DNA from: Clostridiaceae bacterium
GTDB taxonomy: Bacteria; Bacillota; Clostridia; Saccharofermentanales; Saccharofermentanaceae
Length of the DNA: 60,512 nucleotides
Assembly (NCBI GenBank): GCA_012718915.1
Contig: JAAYBI010000086.1
Span: 1 to 60,512 of the forward strand
Direction: 5' to 3'
The notes under the pieces were generated by a model. That model saw only the letters and a program-made list of their open reading frames with translations. It did not search any database and was not told the DNA's origin. Every line of letters starts with the position of its first letter. Position 1 is the first letter of the stretch. The translations under genes were made by a program, and so were the position numbers. This document shows positions 17,358 through 27,283 of the stretch, one piece after another.

Positions 17358-19769
17358 TTAACGTAACACCGCTCCAAAATCCTTTTCCAGGACTGAAAGG
17401 ATACCGTCAACTGCCGACTTGATATCGGAATCCGAAAGCGTACGTTCCGGAGATTGGAAATACAAATTGAATGCAACCGACTTGACATTATCTGAAATCT
17501 GTTTGCCTTGATAAACATCAAACAAACGGCAGTCTTTAAGTAATGCGCCGCCTTCGCTGACAATAGTTTTTCTTAAATCTCCGACCAAGATGCTCCGGTC
17601 AACGATTAGTGCTAAATCTCTCGATATTCCCGGATATTTGGGAATAGACTCATACTTCTTTTGTGGCTGAGCCATTGAGGATAATTTTGAGATATCCATG
17701 TTAAGCAGCACAGTTGATATCGGCGCATCAAATCGATCTGCAACTTCAGGGTGAATATATCCGAAATACCCAATTCTCTCTTTCCCAACATATACATCAC
17801 AAGTACGTCCCGGATGCATATAAGAATATGATTCGGTAGGAACATATTGCATATCTTCAATGCCCAGTTTAGCGCAAAGAGATTCGACAGCACCCTTCAT
17901 TTTGAAAAATGATATTGCTTTCTCAATATCCTCCGTAAGGTCATAACGCATAGCAGAAACAACATGCTGCTCCGTCGGAAGTTGATTTGACTCATTAGGA
18001 AGGTAGACATACGCAACCTCAAACACATCCGCAGAAGCGACGGCACGAGAGTTGTTTCTGCCGGCAATTCTAAGCATCGACGGTGCCATTGACGTTCTCA
18101 TGACCGAAAAATCTTCTCCCAAAGGATTCTTAATGACCACTTGATTCCGAAGAGCATCCCCCTCAGAAATCATAAGCTTGTCTAAATCTTTCGGGCTTTC
18201 AAATGAGTACGTCATTGCTTCGTAAAAACCTTGAGAAATAAAGGCGTCTTTTACGACTTCAACACATAACTGATATTTTGAACGACCACCGAGAGTGGTC
18301 TGCTTGCCGGAAAGCATGGTTGGTAAAATGTTATTGTAATCATAAAATCTTGCAACTTCTTCAGCTAAATCTGCCAACACTAACAAATCAGGACGATATG
18401 TCGGTGGAGTGCAAATGATGCCCGAATCATTGACAATCAACTGACATCCGACTTTTTTAAGGATATCGAACATAAATGCTTCGTCAAGCTGGGTTCCCAG
18501 TAAATTGTTTACCTTTGAAACAGAAAATGATATCTCCGGAACACTGAGTTTTGTAGGATAAACATCAATGACTCCACAACAGACCTTTCCGCATTCGAGC
18601 AGTTCAACAAGCTCACATGCTCGATTGAGCGCTCTCAGTGCGTTTTCGGGATCCAGGCCCTTTTCGTATCGCGAAGAAGCCTCAGTTCTCAGACCATTCA
18701 TGATTGCGGTCTTTCGGACCGAAGTCGGGCTAAAACAAGCCGATTCGAAAAGAATGGTCTTCGTGTCTTTCGTGACTTCGGAGTTACTTGCTCCCATTAC
18801 TCCGGCAATTGCACATACCTTCGTCTCGTCAGCTATCACGAGCATTGAGTCATCCAGTTTTCGCGTAACACCATCTAGTGTTTCTATGGACTCGCCTTCG
18901 TTTGCCGTTCTCACAATGATGTGCCGGCCTGATAAATGATCTAAATCAAAGGCGTGCATGGGCTGTCCCATTTCAATGCAAACATAATTAGTAATATCTA
19001 CAAAATTATTGATGGGGCGAACGCCAGCAGCACGAAGCAGGTTCTGCATCCACGAAGGAGAAGGCTGAATGCTTACATTCTCTACTACTCTGGAACAATA
19101 GCGATAGCAGAGTTCAGGCGCGAGGATCTCAATACGTGCAAGCTGATTAGCTTGTCCCGGCCCTTCCTCTTTCACTATGGGCGAAATGCCGAAAAAAGGC
19201 TGTTCCAAAGTAATGGCGGCTTCACGAGCCAGACCCTCGATTGAAAAGCAATCCGGACGGTTGGATGTAATTTCGAAGTCGACAACGACATCATCCACAC
19301 CGAGATATGTTGCGAATGCTTGCCCCGTTAACGCATTATCCTCGAGCACCCAAAGACCATCCGTATCGGCACCGATGAAGTCTTTTTTATCGAAACCGAG
19401 CTCATCCGCGGCACAACACATACCGAAACTTTCGACGCCGCGAAGCTTAGCCTTTTTAATCTCAAAGCCCCCGGGAAGTTTGGCGCCAATCTTCGCAACC
19501 GGGCACTTCATATGAAGTTCAACATTGGGAGCGCCACAGACAATTTGAAGAATTTCGTCCCCGACATCCACTTTCAAAACATGCAAATGATCAGAATTAT
19601 CATGGTGGCGGATATCAACGACCTGTCCGACAACGACACTTCTCAAGGTCTCACCCAACTCGATTATAGCTTCTACCTTTGAACCGGACAGCGTCATTTT
19701 GTCCGCAAAAGACTTGGGTGATACATCGACTTTCGTCATTGTATTGATCCAACTGAGTGGTGCTTTCAT
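17358..19769 (-). CDS. pheT: phenylalanine-tRNA ligase beta subunit
   Basis: The 803-residue beta chain of the alpha2-beta2 enzyme that charges tRNA-Phe. Domains in order: EMAP-like tRNA-binding domain (about 40-150), B3/B4 editing region with MGQPMHAFDLDHLSG and EGLAREAA, B5 domain, the core domain, and the C-terminal anticodon-binding FDX-ACB domain (YPGISRDLALIVD near residue 715). It follows pheS by 37 bp in the usual order. Confidence 0.97.
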   Translation of the reverse strand: MKAPLSWINTMTKVDVSPKSFADKMTLSGSKVEAIIELGETLRSVVVGQVVDIRHHDNSDHLHVLKVDVGDEILQIVCGAPNVELHMKCPVAKIGAKLPGGFEIKKAKLRGVESFGMCCAADELGFDKKDFIGADTDGLWVLEDNALTGQAFATYLGVDDVVVDFEITSNRPDCFSIEGLAREAAITLEQPFFGISPIVKEEGPGQANQLARIEILAPELCYRYCSRVVENVSIQPSPSWMQNLLRAAGVRPINNFVDITNYVCIEMGQPMHAFDLDHLSGRHIIVRTANEGESIETLDGVTRKLDDSMLVIADETKVCAIAGVMGASNSEVTKDTKTILFESACFSPTSVRKTAIMNGLRTEASSRYEKGLDPENALRALNRACELVELLECGKVCCGVIDVYPTKLSVPEISFSVSKVNNLLGTQLDEAFMFDILKKVGCQLIVNDSGIICTPPTYRPDLLVLADLAEEVARFYDYNNILPTMLSGKQTTLGGRSKYQLCVEVVKDAFISQGFYEAMTYSFESPKDLDKLMISEGDALRNQVVIKNPLGEDFSVMRTSMAPSMLRIAGRNNSRAVASADVFEVAYVYLPNESNQLPTEQHVVSAMRYDLTEDIEKAISFFKMKGAVESLCAKLGIEDMQYVPTESYSYMHPGRTCDVYVGKERIGYFGYIHPEVADRFDAPISTVLLNMDISKLSSMAQPQKKYESIPKYPGISRDLALIVDRSILVGDLRKTIVSEGGALLKDCRLFDVYQGKQISDNVKSVAFNLYFQSPERTLSDSDIKSAVDGILSVLEKDFGAVLR

Positions 19770-19806
19770 TAAATGTCCTCCCGATTATTCCGTATCGAAT
19801 TAGGTC

Positions 19807-20838
19807 TCACCTGAATTGGCGAAGGAAACGCATATCATTTTCATAAAGAAGACGAATATCATCAATTCCAAAACGACCCATTGCCGTCCGCTCAACACCG
19901 ATTCCGAAAGCAAATCCGCTGTAAACTTCAGGATCAATACCACAGCCGGACAAGACTTCCGGATGTACCATTCCGGCTCCGAGGACCTCAATCCAGCCCT
20001 CATTCTTACATATTCTGCAACCTTTTCCGGCGCAGCCCCAACACGAAATGTCCACCTCGCAAGAAGGCTCCGTAAACGGGAAATGATGGGGACGAAGTCT
20101 GATATCCGTAGAATCGCCAAATAACTTTTTGGCAAACAGTTGCAAAGAGCCGATGAGATCTCCCATTGTAACATTTGTATCTACAACTAAACCTTCAATC
20201 TGGTGAAAAATCGGAGAATGTGTACTGTCCAGAGTATCTGCCCGGTAAACTTTGCCGGGGCAAACAATCTTAATCGGCGGCTTAGATACTTCCATTACTC
20301 TCACTTGAACCGGCGATGTCTGAGGGCGAAGCAAAATATTATCGGTAATATAAAATGTATCCTGAGTATCTCTTGCCGGGTGACCTTTAGGCAAACGAAG
20401 ACGCTCAAAAGCATACTCGTCGAATTCGACCTCAGGCCCTTCAGCTATTTGGTAACCCAATCCAAGGAAAATATTGCATATTTCATCAATGACTTGCGTT
20501 AAAGGGTGCCTCGATCCCGTCTGAGACATAATCCCAGGCAAAGTCACATCTATTTTTTGCTTTTTTAAACGATCCGAAGCTTCCAATGCAGCTATTTCAG
20601 ACAATTTTTCAGCCAAACTCTGCTCAATAAATGAACGAACTTCATTGGCTTGTTGTCCGACGATGGGTCTCTGTTCCGCCGTAAGGCCGCCCATCACTCT
20701 TAATACAGCAGTTAATTCACCTTTTTTCCCCAAAAAACGAACTCTTGCCGCCTCTACATCCGCGGTTGAAGAAAAAGCGGGAATCGATGAAGCAAATTGC
20801 TCTTTAATAGACGCCAATGATTGTATGATTTCACGCAT
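19807..20838 (-). CDS. pheS: phenylalanine-tRNA ligase alpha subunit
   Basis: The 343-residue catalytic alpha chain. It has an N-terminal coiled-coil arm and the class II synthetase motifs: SRHPLTQVIDEI, motif 2 region HSPIFHQIEGL, HFPFTEPSCEVDI, and motif 3 GIGVERTAMGRFGI. The ATG at 20838 has GGAGGG upstream; the open frame reaches 20856. Only 26 bp separate it from the upstream MBL gene, so there is no room for a T-box leader here. Confidence 0.97.
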   Translation of the reverse strand: MREIIQSLASIKEQFASSIPAFSSTADVEAARVRFLGKKGELTAVLRVMGGLTAEQRPIVGQQANEVRSFIEQSLAEKLSEIAALEASDRLKKQKIDVTLPGIMSQTGSRHPLTQVIDEICNIFLGLGYQIAEGPEVEFDEYAFERLRLPKGHPARDTQDTFYITDNILLRPQTSPVQVRVMEVSKPPIKIVCPGKVYRADTLDSTHSPIFHQIEGLVVDTNVTMGDLIGSLQLFAKKLFGDSTDIRLRPHHFPFTEPSCEVDISCWGCAGKGCRICKNEGWIEVLGAGMVHPEVLSGCGIDPEVYSGFAFGIGVERTAMGRFGIDDIRLLYENDMRFLRQFR

Positions 20839-20864
20839 TGTGATCCCTCCGATCAAAACAATGC

Positions 20865-21533
20865 CTAAATGATATCATTGTAAAATGTAGGTGTAAAGTA
20901 TGGATTACACTGCTTTTCACGACCTATTGTCGACGATTCACCATGTCCTGGGTAGATAATCACCTGATCTTGCAACATGGAAATTTTTGCAATTGATCGA
21001 CGCATATCATCCATGTTTCCACCGATATCCGTTCGTCCGATCGTTCCGGCGAATAATGTGTCGCCCGTAAACAAATGCTTTTGAGGACCCTTTTCGTCCG
21101 GAAAATCAAAAAGCAAACACATTGAGCCTGATGAATGTCCGGGAGTATGAATAATGCGAAGCACAAAATGCTCGTCATTAATGCCAAAGTCCGCAGTAGA
21201 CAGCACATCTCCGTCTTTGAGCAACAGCATATGATTCTGAATTGATGTTTTGCTGTTAGTGAATAACAAAGATCCGTTCTTGATGGGGTCTTTGAAGTAA
21301 GCTTGCTCCTTATCCAGGGCGAACAGAGGCGCACCGGTAATATCTGCAATATTATCCGCTTCAATGATATGGTCATAATGAGCATGCGTCATGAATATCC
21401 CTGCGACTTTGAATTTCTTCAAATCCAATGATTCCATATTCACGCAAGGATCAATAATAAAAGCGTGATTTTTTAGGAAAAGAATATAAAGATTAGCCTG
21501 TAAAGGGCCAAACGGATACGTCTGGATGTTCAT
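20865..21533 (-). CDS. metallo-beta-lactamase-fold hydrolase (glyoxalase II-like)
   Basis: A 222-residue protein of the YcbL/glyoxalase II-like family. The zinc motif THAHYDHI is at about residues 51-58, followed by HTPGHSSGSMCLL, FTGDTLFAGTIGRTD and the final YPGHGESS. Cytosolic thioester hydrolysis is the family role, but the short form lacks the C-terminal glutathione-binding part of true glyoxalase II, so the substrate is open. It lies between mgsA and pheS; proximity to methylglyoxal synthase hints at aldehyde detoxification. Confidence 0.85.
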   Translation of the reverse strand: MNIQTYPFGPLQANLYILFLKNHAFIIDPCVNMESLDLKKFKVAGIFMTHAHYDHIIEADNIADITGAPLFALDKEQAYFKDPIKNGSLLFTNSKTSIQNHMLLLKDGDVLSTADFGINDEHFVLRIIHTPGHSSGSMCLLFDFPDEKGPQKHLFTGDTLFAGTIGRTDIGGNMDDMRRSIAKISMLQDQVIIYPGHGESSTIGREKQCNPYFTPTFYNDII

Positions 21534-21572
21534 ATAACCTCCAAAAGGGAAAAATCGTCATAAAATGATTCT

Positions 21573-21965
21573 CTAATCTCGAAGCAAGTCTCGCCAGTCC
21601 AAATCGCCGCGATCTATCGCAAGAATAAGTATCTCGGCACCGGCAATATTTGTAGCATACGGAATACTATTGTAATCGCAAGCACGTATTAATGGATTCA
21701 GAGCCTCGTAACTTGAAGAATGTGTATCTCGCAAATATATGACGGCATCCATCTCGTTATACATGGTTCGTGACGCTATTTGATCCAGACCACCGGAGTA
21801 ATCGGTTGAAAATCCAAAAACGTTCAACTCTGTTGAGGACTCCAATAAGCTAGAGGTATTTACCAGCGAAAACAACGCGTGCTTTGACAACATATTGCGA
21901 TACGCGATACAGAAATTGACCAGGAGTTCATTCTTGGTGCTGTCAGCCATTAGCACGATATTCAT
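21573..21965 (-). CDS. mgsA: methylglyoxal synthase
   Basis: Converts dihydroxyacetone phosphate to methylglyoxal and phosphate, a glycolytic bypass. The 130-residue length is typical. Family features are GGLDQIASRTMYNEMDAVIYLRD with the catalytic-region Asp in GGxDQ, and the C-terminal CDYNSIPYATNIAGAEIL. In many Clostridia this gene closes the mreBCD-mrdA-minCDE-rodA cluster, and here it directly follows mrdA. The ribosome binding site is GAGGGGGG. Confidence 0.9.
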   Translation of the reverse strand: MNIVLMADSTKNELLVNFCIAYRNMLSKHALFSLVNTSSLLESSTELNVFGFSTDYSGGLDQIASRTMYNEMDAVIYLRDTHSSSYEALNPLIRACDYNSIPYATNIAGAEILILAIDRGDLDWRDLLRD

Positions 21966-21997
21966 AGATACCCCCCTCTAATCGATTCCTATTAAGC

Positions 21998-22026
21998 ATT
22001 TTACAAATACTAAGATCAAACTTCAA
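21998..22026 (-). promoter_or_regulatory. candidate promoter of mgsA
   Basis: Minus strand TTGAAG (complement of 22021-22026), 17-bp spacer, TAAAAT (complement of 21998-22003), about 33 bp before the mgsA start. It would start an mgsA-MBL-pheS-pheT unit. Confidence 0.5.
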
Positions 22027-22073
22027 CAATAATTTCGTTATTAAATGCCCTGTCTTGAATAATGTGGCTGCAA

Positions 22074-24392
22074 TCAACCACCGTTGACATAATAATCTCC
22101 CAAAACCGGGGTGCTCTCTTCACTGCCGACAGAAGTTTCAATCGGCAGGTCGAAATATACTCTGAGCAATTCCTCTGCGATGACCGCCGTTGATGAACCC
22201 CACTCACCTCGCTCAACGACTAAAGCAATAGCTATCTGCGGATCATCCGCAGGCGCATAGCAGACAAACAAACCATTTGAATATTCCTTGCGAATCTCTT
22301 CCCAACCGGTTTCTGCCGTACCGGTCTTTGCTGCAAGCGGAATCTGACCCGAAAAGAGCCTTAAGCTCACGTATTTATATATGGTACCTTGTTCACTGTC
22401 AACAACTTGCTTCATGCCATCTTGGACCAGTTTGAGATCTGCTTCGTTAATTCCCAGAGGGATTACATCTGTGTTTCCTGAATAAAGAATCGTTCCGTCT
22501 TCTGCAACGACTTCCGAAATAACATGAGGAGTAACTAAGTTGTTTGTTGCAACTGCCGCAGTATATCTTGCCAATTGAATAATAGTATACAAATGGTCAA
22601 ATTGGCCGATGGCACTTTGCGCAGTATCCGCAGGCATCCATTTACGGTCATACTCGTCTTCGCGCAGTAACTTTTTAGTCTCGCGATTGGAGCGAATACC
22701 GGACATCTCACCGGGCAAATCTACACCGGACAACTCTCCGAGACCCAATAATTTACCCATAGCGTCCAATTCATTAATACCGGTATCATGTCCGATTTTT
22801 TGAAAGTAAATATTGCAGGAAGTCGCCATCGCATCTCCCAATCTCAAAGGTCCATGTCCGCCATTGGGACGGCTTAAACATTTAAATTTCCAGCCGCCGA
22901 CAATTGATGGGCTATCGCAGGTTTCCCAGCTGTTTGACGGAGTAATGACGCCATTTTTCAGTGCTGCCAAAGCCGTTACCATTTTGTACGTCGAACCGGG
23001 CGCGTACAATCCCGAAATGGCACGATTGAATAGAGGTTTATCAGTTTCCGTGATTTTCTCGTATCCATCGATGCCCAAATAGTATTTGATTTGCTCGTTG
23101 GCTTGAGCATCCCCTTCCATAGCAAGAATAAAATCATTAGGATCATAATCGGGATATGATCCCATGCCAAGTATTGCTCCGGTCTTTACATCCAATACGA
23201 CAAAAGCTCCGGCGTTCGCCGTCTTATATCCGGGCACTTTTTTGGGGGAATTGGCAGCCTCTTCAATATACTCTTTCATAGCCTCTAACCCGGCTTGCTG
23301 TAAATCAGAGCGAATCGTCAGATAAACATCCGCTCCAGGGACAGGCTGAATACCCATGTCCTCCGCATAGAAAGCACCTGATTCAGCACTGCTCGACCAA
23401 ATATTATACGGCTGTTTGCCCTGAGTGCCGTGAAGATATCTTTCCATCTGTGCTTCAATTCCGGATTGACCGACCAAGTCGGTCGGCGTATATCCGATAT
23501 CTTTAAGCTCAGCCAGACGTTCTTCAGAAATCTTTCCTAAATAGCCGACAACATGCGAAGAATACTTTGCCAAGGGAGAATAAATACGCCTGTAATCCTT
23601 GGATGCGATTATCCCTTGATATTTGAAATTCTGCTCTAACAAAATCTGAATCAGCGCCGGACTGACATCCGTCGCGATGGCAACCGGATTGCCGTTTTGA
23701 AAGCCCCAATTATCAGTAAAGATTTGATAACGAAGTCGAATAATCCGATATGCCTCGTCCGTCGTATAGGCACCGTCGATTTTAAACAAGTCACGCAAAT
23801 ACAAGAAAAAGACCTGAGGATCGAGTTTAACATAGTCATCGTTATACGTTACAACAATACCGGGAGCCGGCTCTTTGAGGATAAATAAATTCTTGCCGGT
23901 CTGCCAAAGTATTAGTTCATCCTCATCCTTCAAAAATTCAAACGGTTCGGCAGAATAATATTGGTCTAGACCTGATATCGTCGTCACATTGTATTCATCG
24001 AAAAGATAAGACAGTTCTAAGAGCATTGCATTGAAGTCATCTTCAAACATGCCCGAGTTTGCAATGAGCAACGTATTAACCTCTTGCGTTGAGGCAAGCG
24101 CAACCCCGTTACTGTCATAAATATTCCCTCTGGGGGCAGGCACGTTGTATTGTCTGGGAACACCCTTTTCTGCGGTAGTCACCAAATACGATGTGCCTTG
24201 AAATTGCAGGACGGAAGTCTTGAAAAATATGGCAAGACCAAATACAGAAAAAATGACTGCAAGAATAAAATATCGATTACCGACAAATGCCATAATAATA
24301 TCCAGGATACTAGGCTGATCGATTTTTCCCTCTGAGGTATGATCCTGATCAAAAACATACAGTCCATTCTCATCTACTATGCGATTTGCCAT
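22074..24392 (-). CDS. mrdA: penicillin-binding protein 2 (class B transpeptidase)
   Basis: Cell-elongation D,D-transpeptidase, 772 residues. One transmembrane helix lies at about 41-58, then a PBP dimerisation domain with RGNIYDSNG, then the transpeptidase domain with active-site STYK at 467-470, SCN at 525-527 and KTGTAE near residue 690. It overlaps mreD by 16 nt, as expected for the mreCD-mrdA operon. Confidence 0.96.
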   Translation of the reverse strand: MANRIVDENGLYVFDQDHTSEGKIDQPSILDIIMAFVGNRYFILAVIFSVFGLAIFFKTSVLQFQGTSYLVTTAEKGVPRQYNVPAPRGNIYDSNGVALASTQEVNTLLIANSGMFEDDFNAMLLELSYLFDEYNVTTISGLDQYYSAEPFEFLKDEDELILWQTGKNLFILKEPAPGIVVTYNDDYVKLDPQVFFLYLRDLFKIDGAYTTDEAYRIIRLRYQIFTDNWGFQNGNPVAIATDVSPALIQILLEQNFKYQGIIASKDYRRIYSPLAKYSSHVVGYLGKISEERLAELKDIGYTPTDLVGQSGIEAQMERYLHGTQGKQPYNIWSSSAESGAFYAEDMGIQPVPGADVYLTIRSDLQQAGLEAMKEYIEEAANSPKKVPGYKTANAGAFVVLDVKTGAILGMGSYPDYDPNDFILAMEGDAQANEQIKYYLGIDGYEKITETDKPLFNRAISGLYAPGSTYKMVTALAALKNGVITPSNSWETCDSPSIVGGWKFKCLSRPNGGHGPLRLGDAMATSCNIYFQKIGHDTGINELDAMGKLLGLGELSGVDLPGEMSGIRSNRETKKLLREDEYDRKWMPADTAQSAIGQFDHLYTIIQLARYTAAVATNNLVTPHVISEVVAEDGTILYSGNTDVIPLGINEADLKLVQDGMKQVVDSEQGTIYKYVSLRLFSGQIPLAAKTGTAETGWEEIRKEYSNGLFVCYAPADDPQIAIALVVERGEWGSSTAVIAEELLRVYFDLPIETSVGSEESTPVLGDYYVNGG

Positions 24393-24994
24393 TTTTTCTC
24401 CTTCCCTTCACCGACGTCCGGAAGCATTCTATTTATTCCGGATTTATATGGACCAAGGTATCTGAGACAAAGAATAATCGGAACGGCTGCAATCATATTG
24501 AGAAGAGTTTGCGGGAAAATGCTTTGAAATACAACCTGTGAAAACGTTAAGTACGTCGAAGATCCGGAAGATACAGTTGTAAAAATATACGCAAAAATGT
24601 GTCCGATTATTTTGTAAATCAGAGAAAACAATAATACCTGAACAAAAGCCATCGACAATCTGCGATGAAAAGTTTTCGCAAAAATGAGAGAAGCGAATAC
24701 GCCTAAATAAAAGAAACCCAACATCCCTACACCAATGAGTGCGCTCGGTCTGTCAGATGACATTGTCCACGCAGGACCGGCATAATAATCCCTCATAAGC
24801 CCAATTAATAATCCTACAATCGCGCCATCGTATGTTCCGAACAGATAACCGGTAACAACAACAAACAATAGCATAAGGTCAGGAGTATACCCATTAAGCG
24901 GGGCGGGCAACAAAAATGATACCTGCACTGCCGGTATGAGAAGAATGTATACAGCATAGACTAGTATTTTCCGAACGCGTTCTTTTCTGGTCAT
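24377..24994 (-). CDS. mreD: rod shape-determining protein MreD
   Basis: A 205-residue integral membrane protein with about five to six helices and the MreD-like stretch YTPDLMLLFVVVTGYLFG followed by a GLLIGLMRDYY segment. It links MreC and the elongation peptidoglycan machinery. It starts 22 bp after mreC and overlaps mrdA. Confidence 0.9.
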   Translation of the reverse strand: MTRKERVRKILVYAVYILLIPAVQVSFLLPAPLNGYTPDLMLLFVVVTGYLFGTYDGAIVGLLIGLMRDYYAGPAWTMSSDRPSALIGVGMLGFFYLGVFASLIFAKTFHRRLSMAFVQVLLFSLIYKIIGHIFAYIFTTVSSGSSTYLTFSQVVFQSIFPQTLLNMIAAVPIILCLRYLGPYKSGINRMLPDVGEGKEKKWQIA

Positions 24995-25016
24995 ATGTTA
25001 ATCATCCAATCTGATC

Positions 25017-25910
25017 TCAAGTAGCCGTATCAGATGCAATCTGAATACTTTCGGAGGAATCATCATCAGAAGGCTCTGGAATCATCACAAAGACGTCCTT
25101 TATTTCGTATAGGTTTGTGTAGGGACGAAGCGTCGCATAACGGTTAAGTTCTGAATCATTATGTACAGAATCAATGACACCAATGGGGATTCCCGCGGGA
25201 AAAACTCCACCTTTTCCACTTGTAACCAGCACATCACCGACATTAAGTGACATACCTTCGGGAATCATTGATACCTTGCACAAGCCGGATTGTTTGAGTT
25301 GGTTTTCTCCGGTTACACGAACAACAATTCCATTAACCGTATCAACCTTGGCACTGACAGAAAATCCTTCATGCAAAAGCGGAAGCACTTTGGCAGTATC
25401 GTTATCTGAAGAAATGACTCTTCCGACGAGGTTCATTCGTGCGTCTACAGCAGCAAAGGCATCATACAATTCAAAATTCAGGCCATCCTTAGAACCTGAG
25501 TCAATTCGAATAACACTAAACCACTCATCCGCTTCACGAGTCAGAATAGAGGATCCGATAATTTCGTATTGCTCGAAAGTATCCTTAATCTGAAATGCAT
25601 CTTTCAACTCTTCCCATCGACGAGTCGCCTCCTCCGATTGGGATAACTCATATTCAAGCTTTGCGATCTCTTCCTTCAATTCTTGGTTCTCCTCGCGTAT
25701 ATCCATACCTTCTGTAACCGCCGAAAAAAATGATCCGATCCGGTCTCCAACAAAAGATACGGCATTCTGAATCGGATTCAGAACAACAGACAAGGGGCGA
25801 GTCAACGAATGAATCGGATTTCCGGGAATTGAGCTGAATATAATAACAATAATAATCAAAACCGTCACAAGAACGGTAATGAATATTTTGCTTGATATAA
25901 TTTTTTTCAA
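25017..25910 (-). CDS. mreC: rod shape-determining protein MreC
   Basis: A 297-residue bitopic protein: one N-terminal transmembrane helix (about 8-25), a coiled coil (about 70-105, ENQELKEEIAKLEYELSQ), then the beta-domain with IGSSILTREADEWFSVIRID, GLVGRVI-like and LLVTSGKGGVFPAGIPIG blocks. It scaffolds elongation enzymes outside the membrane. radC lies directly upstream; mreB, which normally sits between radC and mreC, is absent. Confidence 0.94.
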   Translation of the reverse strand: MKKIISSKIFITVLVTVLIIIVIIFSSIPGNPIHSLTRPLSVVLNPIQNAVSFVGDRIGSFFSAVTEGMDIREENQELKEEIAKLEYELSQSEEATRRWEELKDAFQIKDTFEQYEIIGSSILTREADEWFSVIRIDSGSKDGLNFELYDAFAAVDARMNLVGRVISSDNDTAKVLPLLHEGFSVSAKVDTVNGIVVRVTGENQLKQSGLCKVSMIPEGMSLNVGDVLVTSGKGGVFPAGIPIGVIDSVHNDSELNRYATLRPYTNLYEIKDVFVMIPEPSDDDSSESIQIASDTAT

Positions 25911-26005
25911 ATGAATGATCCTCCGAGTAAAGATCTAATTTATAACTGCACTATTTCTTATCGAAGTATACCACAGAACGAATGTATCAATATACCGTGT
26001 GTTGC

Positions 26006-26698
26006 TCACAGCAGTCCTTCACGCTTCATACTGATACTTCGGCCGCGACCGACAACTAAGTGATCCACAAGGTCAATCCCAATCATAGTCGATGTTTTAA
26101 GTAGTGATTGAGTCGTCTTAATATCATCAGCACTCGGTTGCGGATCACCGCTTGGGTGATTGTGCGCCAGAACGATAGCGGATGCATTGGATTTGATTGC
26201 TTCCCGAAATAATTCTCTCGGAAAGACTCCGGTAGACGCAAGCCCTCCTGAAGAGATTACAACACTTCGAATGATTCGGTGCCGAGTATCCAGTAGCAGA
26301 ACATGTACTTCCTCTCGTTTTAACTGACTCATTCTTTGTTCGAAATATAATATCGCATCGTCGGGATTCGAGATCTGATGGTTCTTCCAGAACGGCGTTA
26401 CCGACATCGAGCGACGACCGATTTCAATTGCTGCTTTGATTGTAATGCCTTTTACTCGACCTACGCCTTTGCACTCGCAAAGTTGTTCCAGCGAAATATC
26501 TCTTAAAAAGGAAAGTCCTTCCCTCGCTTCATCGAGTGAAAGGACTTGATTTGCTACTTCGATTGAAGACATACCGGATACTCCGGTTCTGATTAGAATC
26601 GCCAATAACTCCGCATCGGAAAGTGACGATTCTCCGATTTGTTCCAATCTTTCGTAAGGACGAACAGAAATATGCATTTGACTGATTCGATGATCCAT
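26006..26698 (-). CDS. radC: RadC/YeeS-like JAMM domain protein
   Basis: A 230-residue protein with an N-terminal helix-hairpin-helix (LLAILIRTGVSG, then CKGVGRVKGI) and a C-terminal JAMM/MPN+ metal site (LAHNHPSGDPQPSADD at about 187-202 with upstream Glu in KREEVHVLLLD). The biochemical role of RadC remains unclear despite its name. It occupies its usual clostridial place upstream of the mre genes. Confidence 0.94.
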   Translation of the reverse strand: MDHRISQMHISVRPYERLEQIGESSLSDAELLAILIRTGVSGMSSIEVANQVLSLDEAREGLSFLRDISLEQLCECKGVGRVKGITIKAAIEIGRRSMSVTPFWKNHQISNPDDAILYFEQRMSQLKREEVHVLLLDTRHRIIRSVVISSGGLASTGVFPRELFREAIKSNASAIVLAHNHPSGDPQPSADDIKTTQSLLKTSTMIGIDLVDHLVVGRGRSISMKREGLL

Positions 26699-26754
26699 TA
26701 TTCACCTCCAGGTTGAATTCAAAATCATCTAACCCAAATCATATTACGAATTCA

Positions 26755-27270
26755 TCATTTATTGATACAACACTTCTTATACTTCTTGCCACTTCCGCAA
26801 GGACAAGGGTCATTGCGTCCCACCTTATCGGAGTGTGCCATATTGGACAGACGAAATTCGATCTTCAACGCATCTATGATCTCCTGATCAAACACTTGAT
26901 TCCAACTCGCCAATTTATAAAGCCAATCGGCCTTTGCATCCAACATGTTCAGATAAAGCTTCTTGTAATCGATATCCAATTCGATTACGGAGTCGTCAAC
27001 AATATCTTCAACTACTATTGTATTATTTATACTGTTCTTTATGCCATCCAAAAAACCGACAAACACTTCCATTTCTGTATAAGGAAACCCGAGCTTTTCC
27101 GCCATTTCCTTGGCCGTACCGGAAAGCAACGCTTTGTTGTCGGGATATTGTGACAATATTAGATCATATGCTGATTTTTCGAGGTCATAATATCTCTGAA
27201 CATACGCTCTGTAAATCTGCTCGTTTTCGACATTTTCGGACTTAATCGTCCAGTCCTGATAATAACTCAT
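26755..27270 (-). CDS. SEC-C metal-binding motif protein
   Basis: A 171-residue protein of a Firmicute family with an alpha-helical body and a C-terminal SEC-C zinc tail, [18 protein letters not shown], the same motif that ends SecA in this window. The body ([22 protein letters not shown] and later [15 protein letters not shown]) matches a family often annotated as SEC-C domain-containing. The role is unknown; ribosome or SecB-like contact is possible by analogy. Confidence 0.8.
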
Positions 27271-27283
27271 ATTGATGCCTCAC

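Noticed and set aside
20839-20864. T-box leader expected before pheS
   Set aside because: Only 26 bp separate pheS from the upstream gene; there is no specifier stem or T-box sequence.
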